From the NCBI GenBank assembly GCA_000344275.1, contig AORU01000005.1, forward strand, positions 62,001 to 126,000: a stretch of DNA of 64,000 nt, in the 5' to 3' direction. Of the stretch, positions 45,501 through 54,516 are shown piece after piece. The DNA is from Streptococcus oralis subsp. tigurinus AZ_3a. GTDB lineage: Bacteria > Bacillota > Bacilli > Lactobacillales > Streptococcaceae. The notes under the pieces were generated by a model. The model searched no databases. It worked only from the letters and a program-made list of their open reading frames with translations, and had not been told where the DNA came from. The position numbers and the translations under genes are program-made. The number at the start of each line of letters is the position of its first letter. Within the stretch, counting starts at the first letter, position 1.

Positions 45501-48500
45501 TCTGTGACTACATTTACAGGGCGGATAGATTGCGCAATCTTCTTCTCAGTATTGGCCTGAATCGTGAGATCGATTTGACCTGTAGCCCCCTCATATTCTG
45601 CTTTGAGAGTGACTGTTCCTGGCTTATGTAACTCAAGCATTCCTTTACGAACTGCGACTTCCCCTTCACCACTTGTAGAGAAGTTCACCTTATCTGCTGG
45701 TAAAACTGCTTGTGTTCCGTCTCGATAGTGAACAAGGACAGATAATTTCACTGTTTGGTCTTCTTTGAGAGCATCAGCTTTCTCCACTTGTAGGCTCAAA
45801 TGATCAATTTTTGGTGCTTCTTCGAGGAATTGAATTGCATACATTTGAAGAGGGCCACCATCATTTGGTTGAACAAAGATGCTTGCACGCATACCGTTTG
45901 CTGCGCTTGCTTGTACCACTGTAACAGCTGCATTTTCAGCACTTGCTGTGACTTTTGGCAACTTAGCTCCATAAGCAAGAGTCCGGTACTGCATTGGTTT
46001 TTGACTAGTAAGTCCTGTGACAGCTTCACCACCAACCGTTACAGTTGGTACTGCAGGTGCCGCAGCTTCGCCTTCTTCTACTACAAGGGTAGCGTGAATA
46101 GTCTCACCACCCAGTTGGCCAGTCATTTGAATACGTGATCCTGCAACTGACAGTTTAGCTTTATCTGCTTCCGCAATCTCCCACTTATCAACTTCGTATT
46201 CTTGAACGCTTCCATCCGTTACAGCGATAGAAACATATTTATCAACAGCACTCAAGTCTGTTCTTGGAGCAACACGTTTAACAGTTGGTAGTTCTTTCGT
46301 AATTGCTAGAATTTCGACACGGGCCTCAACTTCACGTCCGTCTGCCATACCTTTAACAGTCACAACTCCTGCTTGGCTCACATCAACTGAAGACCAAGTT
46401 ACTGGACGTTTTTCACGACTGCCATCACTGTAGATAAAACCGACTGTCTTCGGCATTTTCGGTTCTTTCTCAATAACAGTACGTACTTTTGGTACTTCTG
46501 TACCTAAAACAATCTTTTCTTGTCCTTCTTTCTTACCTGTGAAGACAGTAACTTGGTCTGATTTCAAGAGATCAGAGTGGGCAGTAAGGGTGAATTTACC
46601 TGCTTGTTCAGTTGATTTGACAATGGCAACCCCTTTACCGTTAAAGGCTCTACGGATCCAAGAACCATCTGGTTGCGCCTTATAGCGTTCACGGCTGGCT
46701 TGTTCCCCGTTATCAACACCGACCAGTTGACCTTGTCCATGCAATTGGAAACGAACCAAATTATTGGCAGTTGGTACCACATTTCCTTGGCTGTCTACGA
46801 TTTCATAGTAGATGTAGATCAAGTCTTTTCCATCTGCTGCGATTGCATGTTCTTCCTTAACGAGGCGAACACCTGCAGGTTGGCCTGCAGTCGTGATCTT
46901 ATCACGTGCAATTTCTTTTCCAGCTTCATCGCGAGCTACAGCTTCCAAGGTACCTGGTTGGTACGCAACCTTCCACTCAAGATAGAGTTCCTTAGCATTG
47001 GCACCTTCTTGGTAGGTACGGCCATCACTGGTTTGTTTCTTGTTGAACTTCTTAACTCCAAGAGATTTTCCATTCAAGAACAATTCAACGCTTGCAGCGT
47101 TTGAGTACGCACGAACTGGGATTTTTCCGTCTGAATCTTCAACTTTCGATGCCAATTCTCTATTTTCCCAGTTCCAGTGAGGAAGGAGGTGAACCATTGG
47201 TTTCTTCTTGGCAGAAACCCATTGGCTTTGGTAGAGATAAAAGTCATTTTTTGGAATACCGGCTGTATCTACGATACCAAAATAAGAGCTCTTAACGGGA
47301 GTTTGGTTTTGGTTGTGCCATGGTGTAGGCTCACCGATATAGTCCGTACCTGTCCAGATAAACTGTCCAGCATAGCCAGCGTTGTCACGGTCAAACGTCC
47401 ATGAATCTGTTGCCGTTTTACCCCAGCCAACTCGGTCATTACCATAGTCAGACTGTTCGTAATGACGTTCAGGTCCGTTACTATGTTTCAATTCACGTTC
47501 AGGACGATAATAGCTGCCACGCGTACGGGTTGCTGAAGATGTTTCCGAACCATAAATCAACCAGTTTGGATGTTTCGCACGAAGTTTCTTGTAGTTGTCT
47601 TCTGAGTAGTTGAAACCAACTGCATCCAGTTCATTAGCAATTTTCTCATGATCACCACTACCATCGCCAAAGCGGAACTTATCTGCTCCCATGGTAACAT
47701 AACGTGTAGTATCAACATCTTTAATCACTTTTACTAAGCGTTTAACCGTTGCAAGAGAGTGAGCATTGCCGTTAGCTTCACCGATTTCATTCCCTATAGA
47801 CCACATGAAGACAGCTGGGTTATTTTTGTCTCTTTCGACCATGGTACGAAGATCATAGTCAGACCATTTTTCGCCTTTTCTAGCTTCTGGGTGAGTAGCG
47901 TCTTTTTCAAAGAAACGTCCGTAGTCATATGGTTTCTTGCCACCATACCACGTATCAAAGACCTCTTCCTGAACGAGCAAACCAAGTTCTGCTGCAATTT
48001 GCAAGGTCTGTGGACTTGCAGGGTTATGAGTTGTACGGATGGCATTAACGCCCATCTCCTTCATTTGTTTGAGACGACGGTATTCTGCCTTATAGTTTTC
48101 TTCTGCTCCAAGCGCTCCGTGGTCATGGTGCAAAGAAACACCATGGAATTTAATGTGTTCACCATTCAAAGAGAAACCTTCATTTGGAGTCCAGTGATAG
48201 TAACGGTAACCAAACAAATCTTTCTTAGCATCAACCAATTGACCTTCACGGTAAACACGTGTAATCAATTCGTGCAAGGCAGGTTTGTCATTTAAAACGG
48301 TCCAGAGTTTTGGTCTTTCAACTTCTAAAATCGCATCAAGACTTGTTGATTCATGTGCTTTCAAGGTACGGCTCGCTGTACGAACCAAACCTGTTACAGC
48401 CTGACCACCACGTTCAACGATTTGATACTCTGCCACCAATTCATGGTCTTTATCATCTGTATTGACGATTTTGCTGGCTACATGAGTTTCAACCTTGCCA

Positions 48501-49477
48501 TGTTGCTGTTCTTCAAGTTTTGGTGTTAAGATAGTTGTTCCATTTTTCTCAACATGAACCTTATCTGTCACTTGCAAGGTCACATCACGGTAGATACCAC
48601 TACCTGAGTACCAACGGCTACTTGGCTGTTTATTGACAGCATGGACAGCAATCACATTCTCACGACCATCTTTGTGAAGGTATTTGGTAATATCATATGA
48701 GAACTGGTTATAACCATTTGGATAATGCCCCACTAACTGGCCATTGACATAGACTTGAGAGTCCATATAGACACCATCAAAAGTGACACGAACATTTTTC
48801 TTGAGATCTTTTTCATCAAGTTTAAAGGTCTTGCGATACCAAGCTTCACCACCATTGAGCTGTCCACCCTCGTTTTGAGCAGGTGACTGATGGTCAAAAT
48901 CGTTAAAGATACTCCAGTCGTGTGGGAGATCCAATTTTTGCCATGTTGATACATCGGCATCTGATTTCACAGCTTCTTTAGGATTCGCATTGAGTTTAAA
49001 GTGCCAATTTTGATTAAAATTCACTCTTCTATCTTCAATCATTTGATTCACTTCTTCATTTGTCGCAGCTTTCAAATCTTCCTTAACCGGATTTTCTTGA
49101 CTTGAAGCTTGGGATTCTACCTTTGGAGCTGTTTCTTCAGGTTTTAGAGATGCTTTCTCCTCTTTTGGAGCTACAGGTTCATCTTCTTTCTTCTCGGCTT
49201 TGCTTGCTTCAATTGGAGCGGCTTGACTTTGATCGACACTTGTAGCATCCTTGTGCTCTGCTACAGCTTGATCTTCTTTTTCCTCCACTGCCGGACTTTC
49301 CTCTCTAGCTTGTTCCACAGTGTGAGTAATCAGAGTTTCATCCGCGAAAACTGATGATTCTCCAATGACACTTCCTCCAAATAGAACCGCACAGGTTCCA
49401 ATCATGACAGAGCAAGCACCTACGGCAAACTTACGAATGCTGTAGACTCTTTTACGATTCCAATGGCCTTTTTCCAT
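42503..49477 (-). CDS. bgaA: cell-wall-anchored beta-galactosidase BgaA
   Basis: A 2324-residue surface enzyme that removes beta-1,4-galactose from host glycans and also acts as an adhesin. Order: YSIRK signal peptide (1-45), Glu/Lys/Ala-rich stretch (46-150), GH2 sugar-binding and immunoglobulin-like domains (150-430), GH2 barrel with acid/base E564 (IGNE) and nucleophile E645 (YGSE), DUF4982 and bacterial Ig-like modules (about 800-1470), two CBM71-type galactose-binding modules (about 1480-1640 and 1830-1990, both with RWTNW), two G5 domains (about 2090-2270), and an LPNTG sortase signal near 2291. The catalytic residue numbers equal those of pneumococcal BgaA, but the protein is some 90 residues longer than the one I remember. 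The ATG follows AAAGGAGG. It is monocistronic. Confidence 0.96.
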   Translation of the reverse strand: MEKGHWNRKRVYSIRKFAVGACSVMIGTCAVLFGGSVIGESSVFADETLITHTVEQAREESPAVEEKEDQAVAEHKDATSVDQSQAAPIEASKAEKKEDEPVAPKEEKASLKPEETAPKVESQASSQENPVKEDLKAATNEEVNQMIEDRRVNFNQNWHFKLNANPKEAVKSDADVSTWQKLDLPHDWSIFNDFDHQSPAQNEGGQLNGGEAWYRKTFKLDEKDLKKNVRVTFDGVYMDSQVYVNGQLVGHYPNGYNQFSYDITKYLHKDGRENVIAVHAVNKQPSSRWYSGSGIYRDVTLQVTDKVHVEKNGTTILTPKLEEQQHGKVETHVASKIVNTDDKDHELVAEYQIVERGGQAVTGLVRTASRTLKAHESTSLDAILEVERPKLWTVLNDKPALHELITRVYREGQLVDAKKDLFGYRYYHWTPNEGFSLNGEHIKFHGVSLHHDHGALGAEENYKAEYRRLKQMKEMGVNAIRTTHNPASPQTLQIAAELGLLVQEEVFDTWYGGKKPYDYGRFFEKDATHPEARKGEKWSDYDLRTMVERDKNNPAVFMWSIGNEIGEANGNAHSLATVKRLVKVIKDVDTTRYVTMGADKFRFGDGSGDHEKIANELDAVGFNYSEDNYKKLRAKHPNWLIYGSETSSATRTRGSYYRPERELKHSNGPERHYEQSDYGNDRVGWGKTATDSWTFDRDNAGYAGQFIWTGTDYIGEPTPWHNQNQTPVKSSYFGIVDTAGIPKNDFYLYQSQWVSAKKKPMVHLLPHWNWENRELASKVEDSDGKIPVRAYSNAASVELFLNGKSLGVKKFNKKQTSDGRTYQEGANAKELYLEWKVAYQPGTLEAVARDEAGKEIARDKITTAGQPAGVRLVKEEHAIAADGKDLIYIYYEIVDSQGNVVPTANNLVRFQLHGQGQLVGVDNGEQASRERYKAQPDGSWIRRAFNGKGVAIVKSTEQAGKFTLTAHSDLLKSDQVTVFTGKKEGQEKIVLGTEVPKVRTVIEKEPKMPKTVGFIYSDGSREKRPVTWSSVDVSQAGVVTVKGMADGREVEARVEILAITKELPTVKRVAPRTDLSAVDKYVSIAVTDGSVQEYEVDKWEIAEADKAKLSVAGSRIQMTGQLGGETIHATLVVEEGEAAAPAVPTVTVGGEAVTGLTSQKPMQYRTLAYGAKLPKVTASAENAAVTVVQASAANGMRASIFVQPNDGGPLQMYAIQFLEEAPKIDHLSLQVEKADALKEDQTVKLSVLVHYRDGTQAVLPADKVNFSTSGEGEVAVRKGMLELHKPGTVTLKAEYEGATGQIDLTIQANTEKKIAQSIRPVNVVTDLHQEPSLPVTVTVEYDKGFPKAHKVTWQAIPKEKLDHYQTFEVLGKVEGLDLEARAKVSVEGIVSVEEVSVTTPIAEAPQLPESVRTYDSNGHISSAKVTWDAIRPEQYAKEGVFTVNGRLEGTQLTTKLHVRVSAQTEQGANISDQWTGSELPLAFASDSNPSDPVSNVNDKLISFNDRPANRWTNWNRKKDASVGVLFGDSGILSKRSVDNLSVGFHEDHGVGVPKSYVIEYYVGKEVPSTPKNPSFVGEENHAFNDPANWKEVSNLKAPAQLKAGEMNHFSFDKVETYAVRIRMVRADNKLGTSITEVQIFAKQVAAAKQGQTRIQVDGKDLANFNPDLTDYYLKSVDGKVPAVTASVSNNGLATVVPSVREGEPVRVIAKAENGDILGEYRIHFTSNKDLLSRKPVAAVKQARLLQVGQPLELPTKVPVYFTGKDGYETKDLAVEWEEVPAENLTKAGQFTVRGRVLGSDLVAEFTVRVTDKLGEALSNNPDYDENSNQAFASATNDIDPSSHDRVDYINDGDHSENRRWTNWSPTPSSNPEVSAGVIFRENGKIVERTVAQAKLHFFADSGTDAPSKLVLERYIGPEFEVPTYYSNYQAYDAAHPFNNPENWEAVPYRADKDIAAGDEINVTFKAVKAKAMRWRMERKADKSGVAMIEMTFLAPSELPQESTQSKILVGGKELPDFTEDRQDYQITYKGQRPKVSVGESNQVASTVVDNGDDSLPVLVRLVSESGKQVKEYRIQLTKEKPVSEKTVAAVQEDLPKLEFVEKDLAYKTVEKKDSILYLGETRVEQEGKVGKERIFTAINPDGSKEEKLREVVEAPTDRIVLIGTKLGTSLPEDEVKNLVLNRPELVIEEETIDFKVQEQKNDKLPAGQTRVLQEGQKGIRVHLIEVENGKRTEKESYDKVMAQDRIVEVGTAGETTKPVPQESTKPQVSEKADTKQNTSSAAGPVQKEQLPNTGSTEGQAALAAGLALLGLSAGLVATKGKKED

Positions 49478-49509
49478 AAAACCCTCCTTTAGTAACCGCT
49501 TCCATTTTC

Positions 49510-49524
49510 TTGTAAACGTATTAC
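49510..49524. promoter_or_regulatory. cre-like site in the bgaA leader
   Basis: TTGTAAACGTATTAC on the forward strand matches the cre consensus except for the last two positions. It lies about 20 bases downstream of the predicted transcription start and 33 bases before the ATG, where bound CcpA could act as a roadblock. Confidence 0.55.
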
Positions 49525-49546
49525 TTTTTCATAGCCTTTTACCCTT

Positions 49547-49575
49547 ATTCTATAAAATAATATAGGAAATTTCAA
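49547..49575 (-). promoter_or_regulatory. Promoter of bgaA
   Basis: TTGAAA (49570-49575), 17-base spacer, TAGAAT (49547-49552) on the reverse strand, giving a leader of about 63 bases. The region 49576-49695 is AT-rich and holds no gene. Confidence 0.7.
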
Positions 49576-49695
49576 TACCCTAAACACAAAAAATCATATT
49601 TTTGATTGTTTTTTCTAAAATTTGTAGAAGATTCGAAAAAAGTGAATGTAGATTTAGAACAAAAACAAACAAATTTTTGACACTCAGTTCAATAT

Positions 49696-49724
49696 TATAA
49701 AAAAAGTTCCTTTTGTAAGGAACT
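49696..49724 (-). terminator. Terminator of the rnz-SDR operon
   Basis: AGTTCCTT, loop ACAA, AAGGAACT, then TTTTTTTATAAT on the reverse strand, 4 bases after the SDR stop. Confidence 0.88.
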
Positions 49725-49728
49725 CCTT

Positions 49729-50484
49729 TTACTTATAATTAAAGATTCCCCCTGCCAACTTATCAGCTAGCTTAGGAAAGAGAGTATAAAACTTATGGGC
49801 TAGGTTCAACAAAACTGGGAGATTGAGTTCCCGTTTGTTTTTTCCTATGGTTTTGACAATCTTTCTAGCGACTGCATCTGGTTCTAAGAGAAAGCGGTCA
49901 ACCGACTTGAGGTAGGTCCCATCTGGGTCTGCCTGGTCAAAAAAGGCAGTACGAAGCGGTCCTGGATTAACCGTCGTGACATAGACACCGTAAGGCATGA
50001 GTTCGAGGCGCAGAGCATTTGAAAAACCAATGGCCGCAAATTTGGTTGCCGAGTAAAGGCTGGACTTGCTAGTCGCTATCAAACCTGCCATACTGACGAT
50101 ATTGATGATATGGCCTTTTCGGCTTTCTTTCATACGAGCTGCAAGACGACGAGACAGATTCATCAGAGCAAAGGTATTGACCTTAAACATCTGGTGAATA
50201 TCCTTGTCAGAGATCCGGTCGAAATCTTCAAATATTCCATATCCAGCATTGTTAATCAAGACATCAATTTTACCATAACGGAGATAGAGGTCAGCTACCA
50301 GAGCTTCTAGGGCTGAGTCATCGGTAATGTCGATTTCAATCAATTCCACATTAGAATGATTTCCATATAGTTGAGCTAATTTTTCCTTGTTTCTACCTAG
50401 TAAGATGAGTTGGTCATTGGGCAGGAGTTTGACCATTTCTTGGGCTAAGCCACCGCTAGCTCCGGTAATCAGAATCGTACGCAT
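49729..50484 (-). CDS. short-chain dehydrogenase/reductase
   Basis: A 251-residue classical SDR. The cofactor loop TGASGGLAQ is at residues 7-15, NNAGYG at 78-83, and the catalytic triad is S131, Y144 and K148 (YSATK). A basic residue after the second strand (GRNKEK) favours NADPH. Substrate unknown. It is the last gene of a unit running miaA-hflX-unknown-rnz-SDR, starting 20 bases after rnz. Confidence 0.9.
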   Translation of the reverse strand: MRTILITGASGGLAQEMVKLLPNDQLILLGRNKEKLAQLYGNHSNVELIEIDITDDSALEALVADLYLRYGKIDVLINNAGYGIFEDFDRISDKDIHQMFKVNTFALMNLSRRLAARMKESRKGHIINIVSMAGLIATSKSSLYSATKFAAIGFSNALRLELMPYGVYVTTVNPGPLRTAFFDQADPDGTYLKSVDRFLLEPDAVARKIVKTIGKNKRELNLPVLLNLAHKFYTLFPKLADKLAGGIFNYK

Positions 50485-50504
50485 ACTTATCCTTTCTCAA
50501 TCTT

Positions 50505-51434
50505 CTAAATTTCCACTTCTTCCAAGTCTTTGACCACATGGACATTTTCAAAAACAGTTGCCGCATCTTTCTTGAGCTGGCTGATATCTTTTGAGAGAAA
50601 ACGAGCACTGATATGATTGAGCAAGAGGCGCTTAGCACCGGCTTCTGCTGCCACTTGTGCTGCCTGCATGTTAGTAGAGTGACCATGATTGCGGGCAATC
50701 TTCTCATCGCCCTTGCCATAAGTCGACTCATGGACAAGGACATCGGCATTGACTGCTAGACGCACACTAGCATTGGTTTTTCGGGTGTCACCCAGAATGG
50801 TGATGATCTTACCTGGACGTGGTGCTGAAATATAGTCTGCTGCCTTGATTTCAGTGCCGTCTTCTAGGACAACATCCTGACCGTTTTTGATTTTTCCAAA
50901 AAGTGGGCCGAACGGAACACCAGCGGTCTTAAGCTTCTCAGCATCCAGCGTTCCTTCCAAGTCCTTTTGCATAACACGATAGCCAACACAGAAAATAGTG
51001 TGGTCTAGCTCCTCTGCATACACAGTGAATTTATCGGTCTCAAGGATTTTCCCTAGAGAATCTTGGTCAAACTCATGAAAATGAATGCGGTAAGGCAAGC
51101 GAGAACCTGACACACGAAGACTGGTTAAGACAAATGACTTGATCCCTTGAGGTCCGTAGATGTCCAAATCTGTCTGCTCTTCATTGGCCTGAAAGGCACG
51201 GCTAGAAAGGAATCCTGGCAAGCCAAAGATGTGGTCTCCATGCAGGTGAGTGATAAATATTTTGCTGACCTTACGTGGTCGAATCGTGGTTTCCAGAATA
51301 CGATTTTGCGTTCCTTCTCCACAGTCAAAAAGCCAGACTTCGTTAATCTCGTCCAAGAGTTTCAGGGCAAGACTTGAAACGTTGCGGGCTTTAGAGGGCT
51401 GACCAGCCCCCGTTCCTAAAAATTGAATATCCAT
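50505..51434 (-). CDS. rnz: ribonuclease Z (tRNA 3'-endonuclease)
   Basis: RNase Z trims the 3' trailer of tRNA precursors. The 309-residue metallo-beta-lactamase-fold protein has the zinc motif HLHGDH (63-68), the exosite-type arm region around 150-180, DTRK near 211 and the downstream [11 protein letters not shown] and NHISARF motifs (near 246 and 268). Length is standard for the short form. It lies 14 bases after the gene at 51449. Confidence 0.97.
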   Translation of the reverse strand: MDIQFLGTGAGQPSKARNVSSLALKLLDEINEVWLFDCGEGTQNRILETTIRPRKVSKIFITHLHGDHIFGLPGFLSSRAFQANEEQTDLDIYGPQGIKSFVLTSLRVSGSRLPYRIHFHEFDQDSLGKILETDKFTVYAEELDHTIFCVGYRVMQKDLEGTLDAEKLKTAGVPFGPLFGKIKNGQDVVLEDGTEIKAADYISAPRPGKIITILGDTRKTNASVRLAVNADVLVHESTYGKGDEKIARNHGHSTNMQAAQVAAEAGAKRLLLNHISARFLSKDISQLKKDAATVFENVHVVKDLEEVEI

Positions 51435-51448
51435 TTGATACTTTCTAA

Positions 51449-52072
51449 TTAATCAATATATAACATAGCTGTGCGATTTTCCGATCGGAAATAGCGCTTG
51501 CCAGAAAAAGCAACAGCTTCTTGCAGTAAATCCTCTTGGCTGTAGCCTTTGAGACGCTTGCGGCCATCTGCTAAACTTTCTAAATCAGTCAAAGCTGTGA
51601 GACTCCCCACACTAACAACTTCCTCATCTCCGGCATCCTTCATGTAAATCTTTCCAGACTCTTCAAAGACGAGTTGATGGGGGAAAATTTGCGCAATCTC
51701 AAAAAGCAAGGCATCCGAGATCACCTCTTCATTTTCAGAGAAAATTCGCCCCAAGCCCTCACTCTCATAGCAAAACCCAAAAGATTTGCCAGATAAATTA
51801 AGACGAATAAAAGGCTTATTTTCAAAGGTGAAACTTGGCTTAGTATTGTAGAGGTTCAGTTCCTGACTGAGTTCTGCAAAGTAATCTGTCGCAGCCTGAG
51901 GGCTCTTTTTCTGATAAAGTTCTGCAAAATAGGCATTGACTACACTCGGAGGAGGTGTGATGAGAGCCAACTGCTCTTGCTCTGTTTTGCCAGCTAGAAG
52001 TTGATCTAGATAGACCTTATCCAGACTTGTATAACCTCCATACTTTAGAGCCAAAGTTTTAATATCAGTCAT
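51449..52072 (-). CDS. conserved protein of unknown function
   Basis: A 207-residue soluble protein, [19 protein letters not shown] at the N-terminus. It has no motif I can name, no signal peptide and no membrane segment. Homologues in streptococci are often called cystathionine beta-lyase, but I see no PLP-binding lysine motif and the length is about half that of the enzyme, so that name should not be trusted. It overlaps hflX by 8 bases and precedes rnz by 14, so it is co-expressed with RNA-processing genes. Confidence 0.82.
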   Translation of the reverse strand: MTDIKTLALKYGGYTSLDKVYLDQLLAGKTEQEQLALITPPPSVVNAYFAELYQKKSPQAATDYFAELSQELNLYNTKPSFTFENKPFIRLNLSGKSFGFCYESEGLGRIFSENEEVISDALLFEIAQIFPHQLVFEESGKIYMKDAGDEEVVSVGSLTALTDLESLADGRKRLKGYSQEDLLQEAVAFSGKRYFRSENRTAMLYID

Positions 52073-53303
52073 AAAATTCCTCTAACCTCCATTTATTTTT
52101 CTCGGAAATGTAGCCTGTAATGACTTCACCGTCATCCTGATACTCGCGTTCTTCCAGAATCGCAACACTTTCTAAATCATGAATCTTGTAGGACTTAGAA
52201 AAAGGCACGCGCAGGGTAAAGACTTCAAAAATATCCTTGATCTTCTCCAAAAACAATGCTTGCAACTGCTCACGACTATCCTCAGACTTGGCAGAAATGA
52301 GGGCATACGGCGTTTGAGTCGGCGTGAAATCCTCCACCAAATCCGCTTTATTATAAAGGGTCAGGCGGGGAATATCCTCCATATCCAAGTCTTTCATGAT
52401 GGACAGGACTGTTTTTTCATGCTCCTCGTGATAAGGATTGCTGGCATCGATGACATGAACTAGAAGGTCTACATGCTTGCTTTCCTCTAAGGTTGACTTG
52501 AAACTGGACACCAATTCTGTTGGCAAGTCTTGGATAAAGCCAACAGTATCAGTTAAAGTCACCTGTAGATTGCCTCCCAGATGGATGCTTTTAGTTGTCG
52601 CATCCAGGGTCGCAAACAATTCATCAGCCTCATACTGGGTCTTGCTGGTCAAGGTGTTCATGATGGTTGATTTCCCAGCATTGGTGTAACCAATCAGACC
52701 GATTTTAAAGGTGCTTGACTCCAGACGCTTTTCTCTGACTGTCGCCCGATTTTTCTCCACCACCTTAAGCTGACGCTCGATATCTGTGATTTGATTGCGA
52801 ACACTACGACGGTTCAGTTCCAGCTGACTTTCACCAGGTCCACGGGAACCAATTCCACCTGCCTGGCGGCTGAGCATAATCCCCTGACCAACCAAGCGAG
52901 GCAAGAGATACTTGAGCTGGGCCAGGTGGACTTGGAGCTTCCCTTCATGGCTTCGAGCCCGCATGGCAAAGATATCCAAAATCAACTGCATACGGTCAAT
53001 CACCTTGACTCCCAGAACTTCTTCTAGATTGACATTTTGCCGTGGAGTCAAACGATTATTGACAATGACAGTAGTAATTTCTTCTGCATCCACCATCCGC
53101 GCAATCTCTTCCAACTTACCAGAGCCAACGAAGGTCTTGGAGTCATATTTTTCCCGTTTTTGCCTGTAGCTATCCACAACGACTGCCCCAGCTGTCTTGG
53201 CTAGACTGGCCAATTCTTCCATAGAGAGATCAAAATTGTCCATGTCCTGCAATTCCACACCTATGAGCAGGACGCGCTCCTCTTTTTTCTCCGTTTCAAT
53301 CAT
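52065..53303 (-). CDS. hflX: ribosome-associated GTPase HflX
   Basis: HflX splits or rescues stalled 70S ribosomes, notably in stress. The 412-residue protein has the N-terminal HflX domain (about 10-195, with GSGKLEEIA at 60-68), the [14 protein letters not shown] linker near 145-158 and the G domain with G1 GYTNAGKST (205-213), G3 DTVGF near 250 and G4 NKAD near 317. It overlaps miaA by 8 bases and the next gene by 8, all in one operon. Confidence 0.96.
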   Translation of the reverse strand: MIETEKKEERVLLIGVELQDMDNFDLSMEELASLAKTAGAVVVDSYRQKREKYDSKTFVGSGKLEEIARMVDAEEITTVIVNNRLTPRQNVNLEEVLGVKVIDRMQLILDIFAMRARSHEGKLQVHLAQLKYLLPRLVGQGIMLSRQAGGIGSRGPGESQLELNRRSVRNQITDIERQLKVVEKNRATVREKRLESSTFKIGLIGYTNAGKSTIMNTLTSKTQYEADELFATLDATTKSIHLGGNLQVTLTDTVGFIQDLPTELVSSFKSTLEESKHVDLLVHVIDASNPYHEEHEKTVLSIMKDLDMEDIPRLTLYNKADLVEDFTPTQTPYALISAKSEDSREQLQALFLEKIKDIFEVFTLRVPFSKSYKIHDLESVAILEEREYQDDGEVITGYISEKNKWRLEEFYD

Positions 53304-54180
53304 CTAAAAACTCCTCTATCTGGCTTAAAATGCGGTCTTGAACTCCAGGCTCTCCTATCTGATAAAAGGTGACCTGCATGCGATTACGGAACCAGGTAAG
53401 CTGGCGCTTGGCAAAACGACGAGTCGCCTGTTTGAGACTCTCACTAGCTTCCTCCAAAGTTTGCTCCCCACGGAAATATGGAAAGAGTTCCTTATAGCCA
53501 ATGCCTTTAGCAGCCTGCACATCGGGATAATTTTCAAAAAGCCACTTAGCCTCATCCAAAAGCCCAGCCTCAAACATCAGATCTACTCGGCGATTGATAC
53601 GCTCATAAAGCTGACTGCGTTCATCGTCCAAGCAGATAATCAGTGGTTCATAAGGACTTTCCTGATTTTTCAAATCCTGACCAAAATGAGCAATTTCCAA
53701 GGCGCGCATAGCACGACGACGGTTAAACTGGGGAATTTCAAGGCCTACTTGCTCCACAAGATGGGCTAATTCATCATTTGTAAAAGCATCCAAACTAGCT
53801 CGATAGGCTAAAATATCCTCATGAGGTGTTTCCCCACCTAGATGATAGCCTTCAAGCAAGCTCTGGATATAAAGCCCTGTACCACCCGCGATAATCGCTA
53901 GCTTACCACGGCTTTGAATATCCTTAATAGCCTTCTTAGCTTCTGAAACAAAATCAAAAGCCGAGTAAGACTCGGTCACCTCTCTGACATCAATCAAATG
54001 ATGAGGAACAGCAGCTTGCTCCTCTGGGCTAGCCTTGGCCGTCCCAATATCCAACCCTCTGTATACTTGCTGACTGTCGCCACTGACCACCTCTCCACCA
54101 AAGCGCTTGGCCACTTCAATAGCAAGGGCTGTCTTTCCAACAGCAGTCGGTCCAACAATCACAATTATTTTTGTTTTCAT
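53296..54180 (-). CDS. miaA: tRNA dimethylallyltransferase
   Basis: MiaA adds a dimethylallyl group to A37 of tRNAs reading UNN codons. The 294-residue protein has the P-loop GPTAVGKT (10-17), [17 protein letters not shown] near 34-50, and [12 protein letters not shown] near 96. I start it at ATG 54180 ([10 protein letters not shown]) with AAGGA upstream; the eight-residue longer form has no family match. It heads the miaA-hflX-unknown-rnz-SDR unit and is divergent from the DUF3042 gene; a TATAAT lies near 54220-54226 on this strand. Confidence 0.96.
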   Translation of the reverse strand: MKTKIIVIVGPTAVGKTALAIEVAKRFGGEVVSGDSQQVYRGLDIGTAKASPEEQAAVPHHLIDVREVTESYSAFDFVSEAKKAIKDIQSRGKLAIIAGGTGLYIQSLLEGYHLGGETPHEDILAYRASLDAFTNDELAHLVEQVGLEIPQFNRRRAMRALEIAHFGQDLKNQESPYEPLIICLDDERSQLYERINRRVDLMFEAGLLDEAKWLFENYPDVQAAKGIGYKELFPYFRGEQTLEEASESLKQATRRFAKRQLTWFRNRMQVTFYQIGEPGVQDRILSQIEEFLDD

Positions 54181-54237
54181 CTTTTTTCCTTGAAAAATTC
54201 CCATTTTTTCGTTACTATTATTATATCACAAAAAGGT

Positions 54238-54274
54238 CAGTCAGAAAAATGCTACCTCTTGAGGAGCCTGACTG
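54238..54274 (+). promoter_or_regulatory. Hairpin in the leader of the DUF3042 gene
   Basis: CAGTCAG (54238-54244) pairs with CTGACTG (54268-54274), and inside it CCTC/GAGG close a TT loop with a further GC/GC pair. The helix ends 12 bases before the AAAGGAGG ribosome site. There is no U-tract, so it is not a terminator; it could stabilise the mRNA or control translation. Confidence 0.5.
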
Positions 54275-54300
54275 TTCGGGAAGATAAAGGAGGAAGACTC

Positions 54301-54471
54301 ATGGCTAAAGGATTCGCTAAAGGTCTTGTAACAGGTGTAGCAGGCACTGTCGCTGCCGTTGCAGGTGCAGTATACGCAATTAAAAAGAAAGTGATTGAGC
54401 CAGAAGAGCAAAAAGCAGCTTTCATCGAAGAAAACCGCAAAAAAGCAGCTCGCCGCCGCATATCACATTAA
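54301..54471 (+). CDS. DUF3042 family small membrane-associated protein
   Basis: A 56-residue protein with an N-terminal hydrophobic Gly/Ala-rich segment (residues 4-27, GFAKGLVTGVAGTVAAVAGAVYA) given here only in part as evidence, then a strongly charged, basic tail. This fits DUF3042 of Firmicutes; function unknown. The ribosome site AAAGGAGGA is excellent. It is monocistronic, divergent from miaA, and followed by a strong terminator, which suggests high, independent expression. Confidence 0.85.
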   Translation: MAKGFAKGLVTGVAGTVAAVAGAVYAIKKKVIEPEEQKAAFIEENRKKAARRRISH

Positions 54472-54480
54472 GCAACAAAA

Positions 54481-54507
54481 GAAGTTGAGAAATCTCAACT
54501 TCTTTTT
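54481..54507. terminator. Bidirectional terminator after the DUF3042 gene
   Basis: GAAGTTGAGA, short AA loop, TCTCAACTTC, then TTTTTATTTTC. A-rich sequence before it gives a T run on the other strand too, so it may also stop thyA transcripts. Confidence 0.88.
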
Positions 54508-54516
54508 ATTTTCTTT

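Noticed and set aside
47759-48295. 178-codon open frame on the forward strand inside bgaA
   Set aside because: It is antisense to the GH2 catalytic domain, rich in Phe and Cys as antisense frames often are, and has no ribosome site or promoter.
53998-54471. Long forward frame that includes the DUF3042 coding region
   Set aside because: Only the last 56 codons from ATG 54301 have a ribosome site and a family match; the upstream part is antisense to miaA and intergenic.
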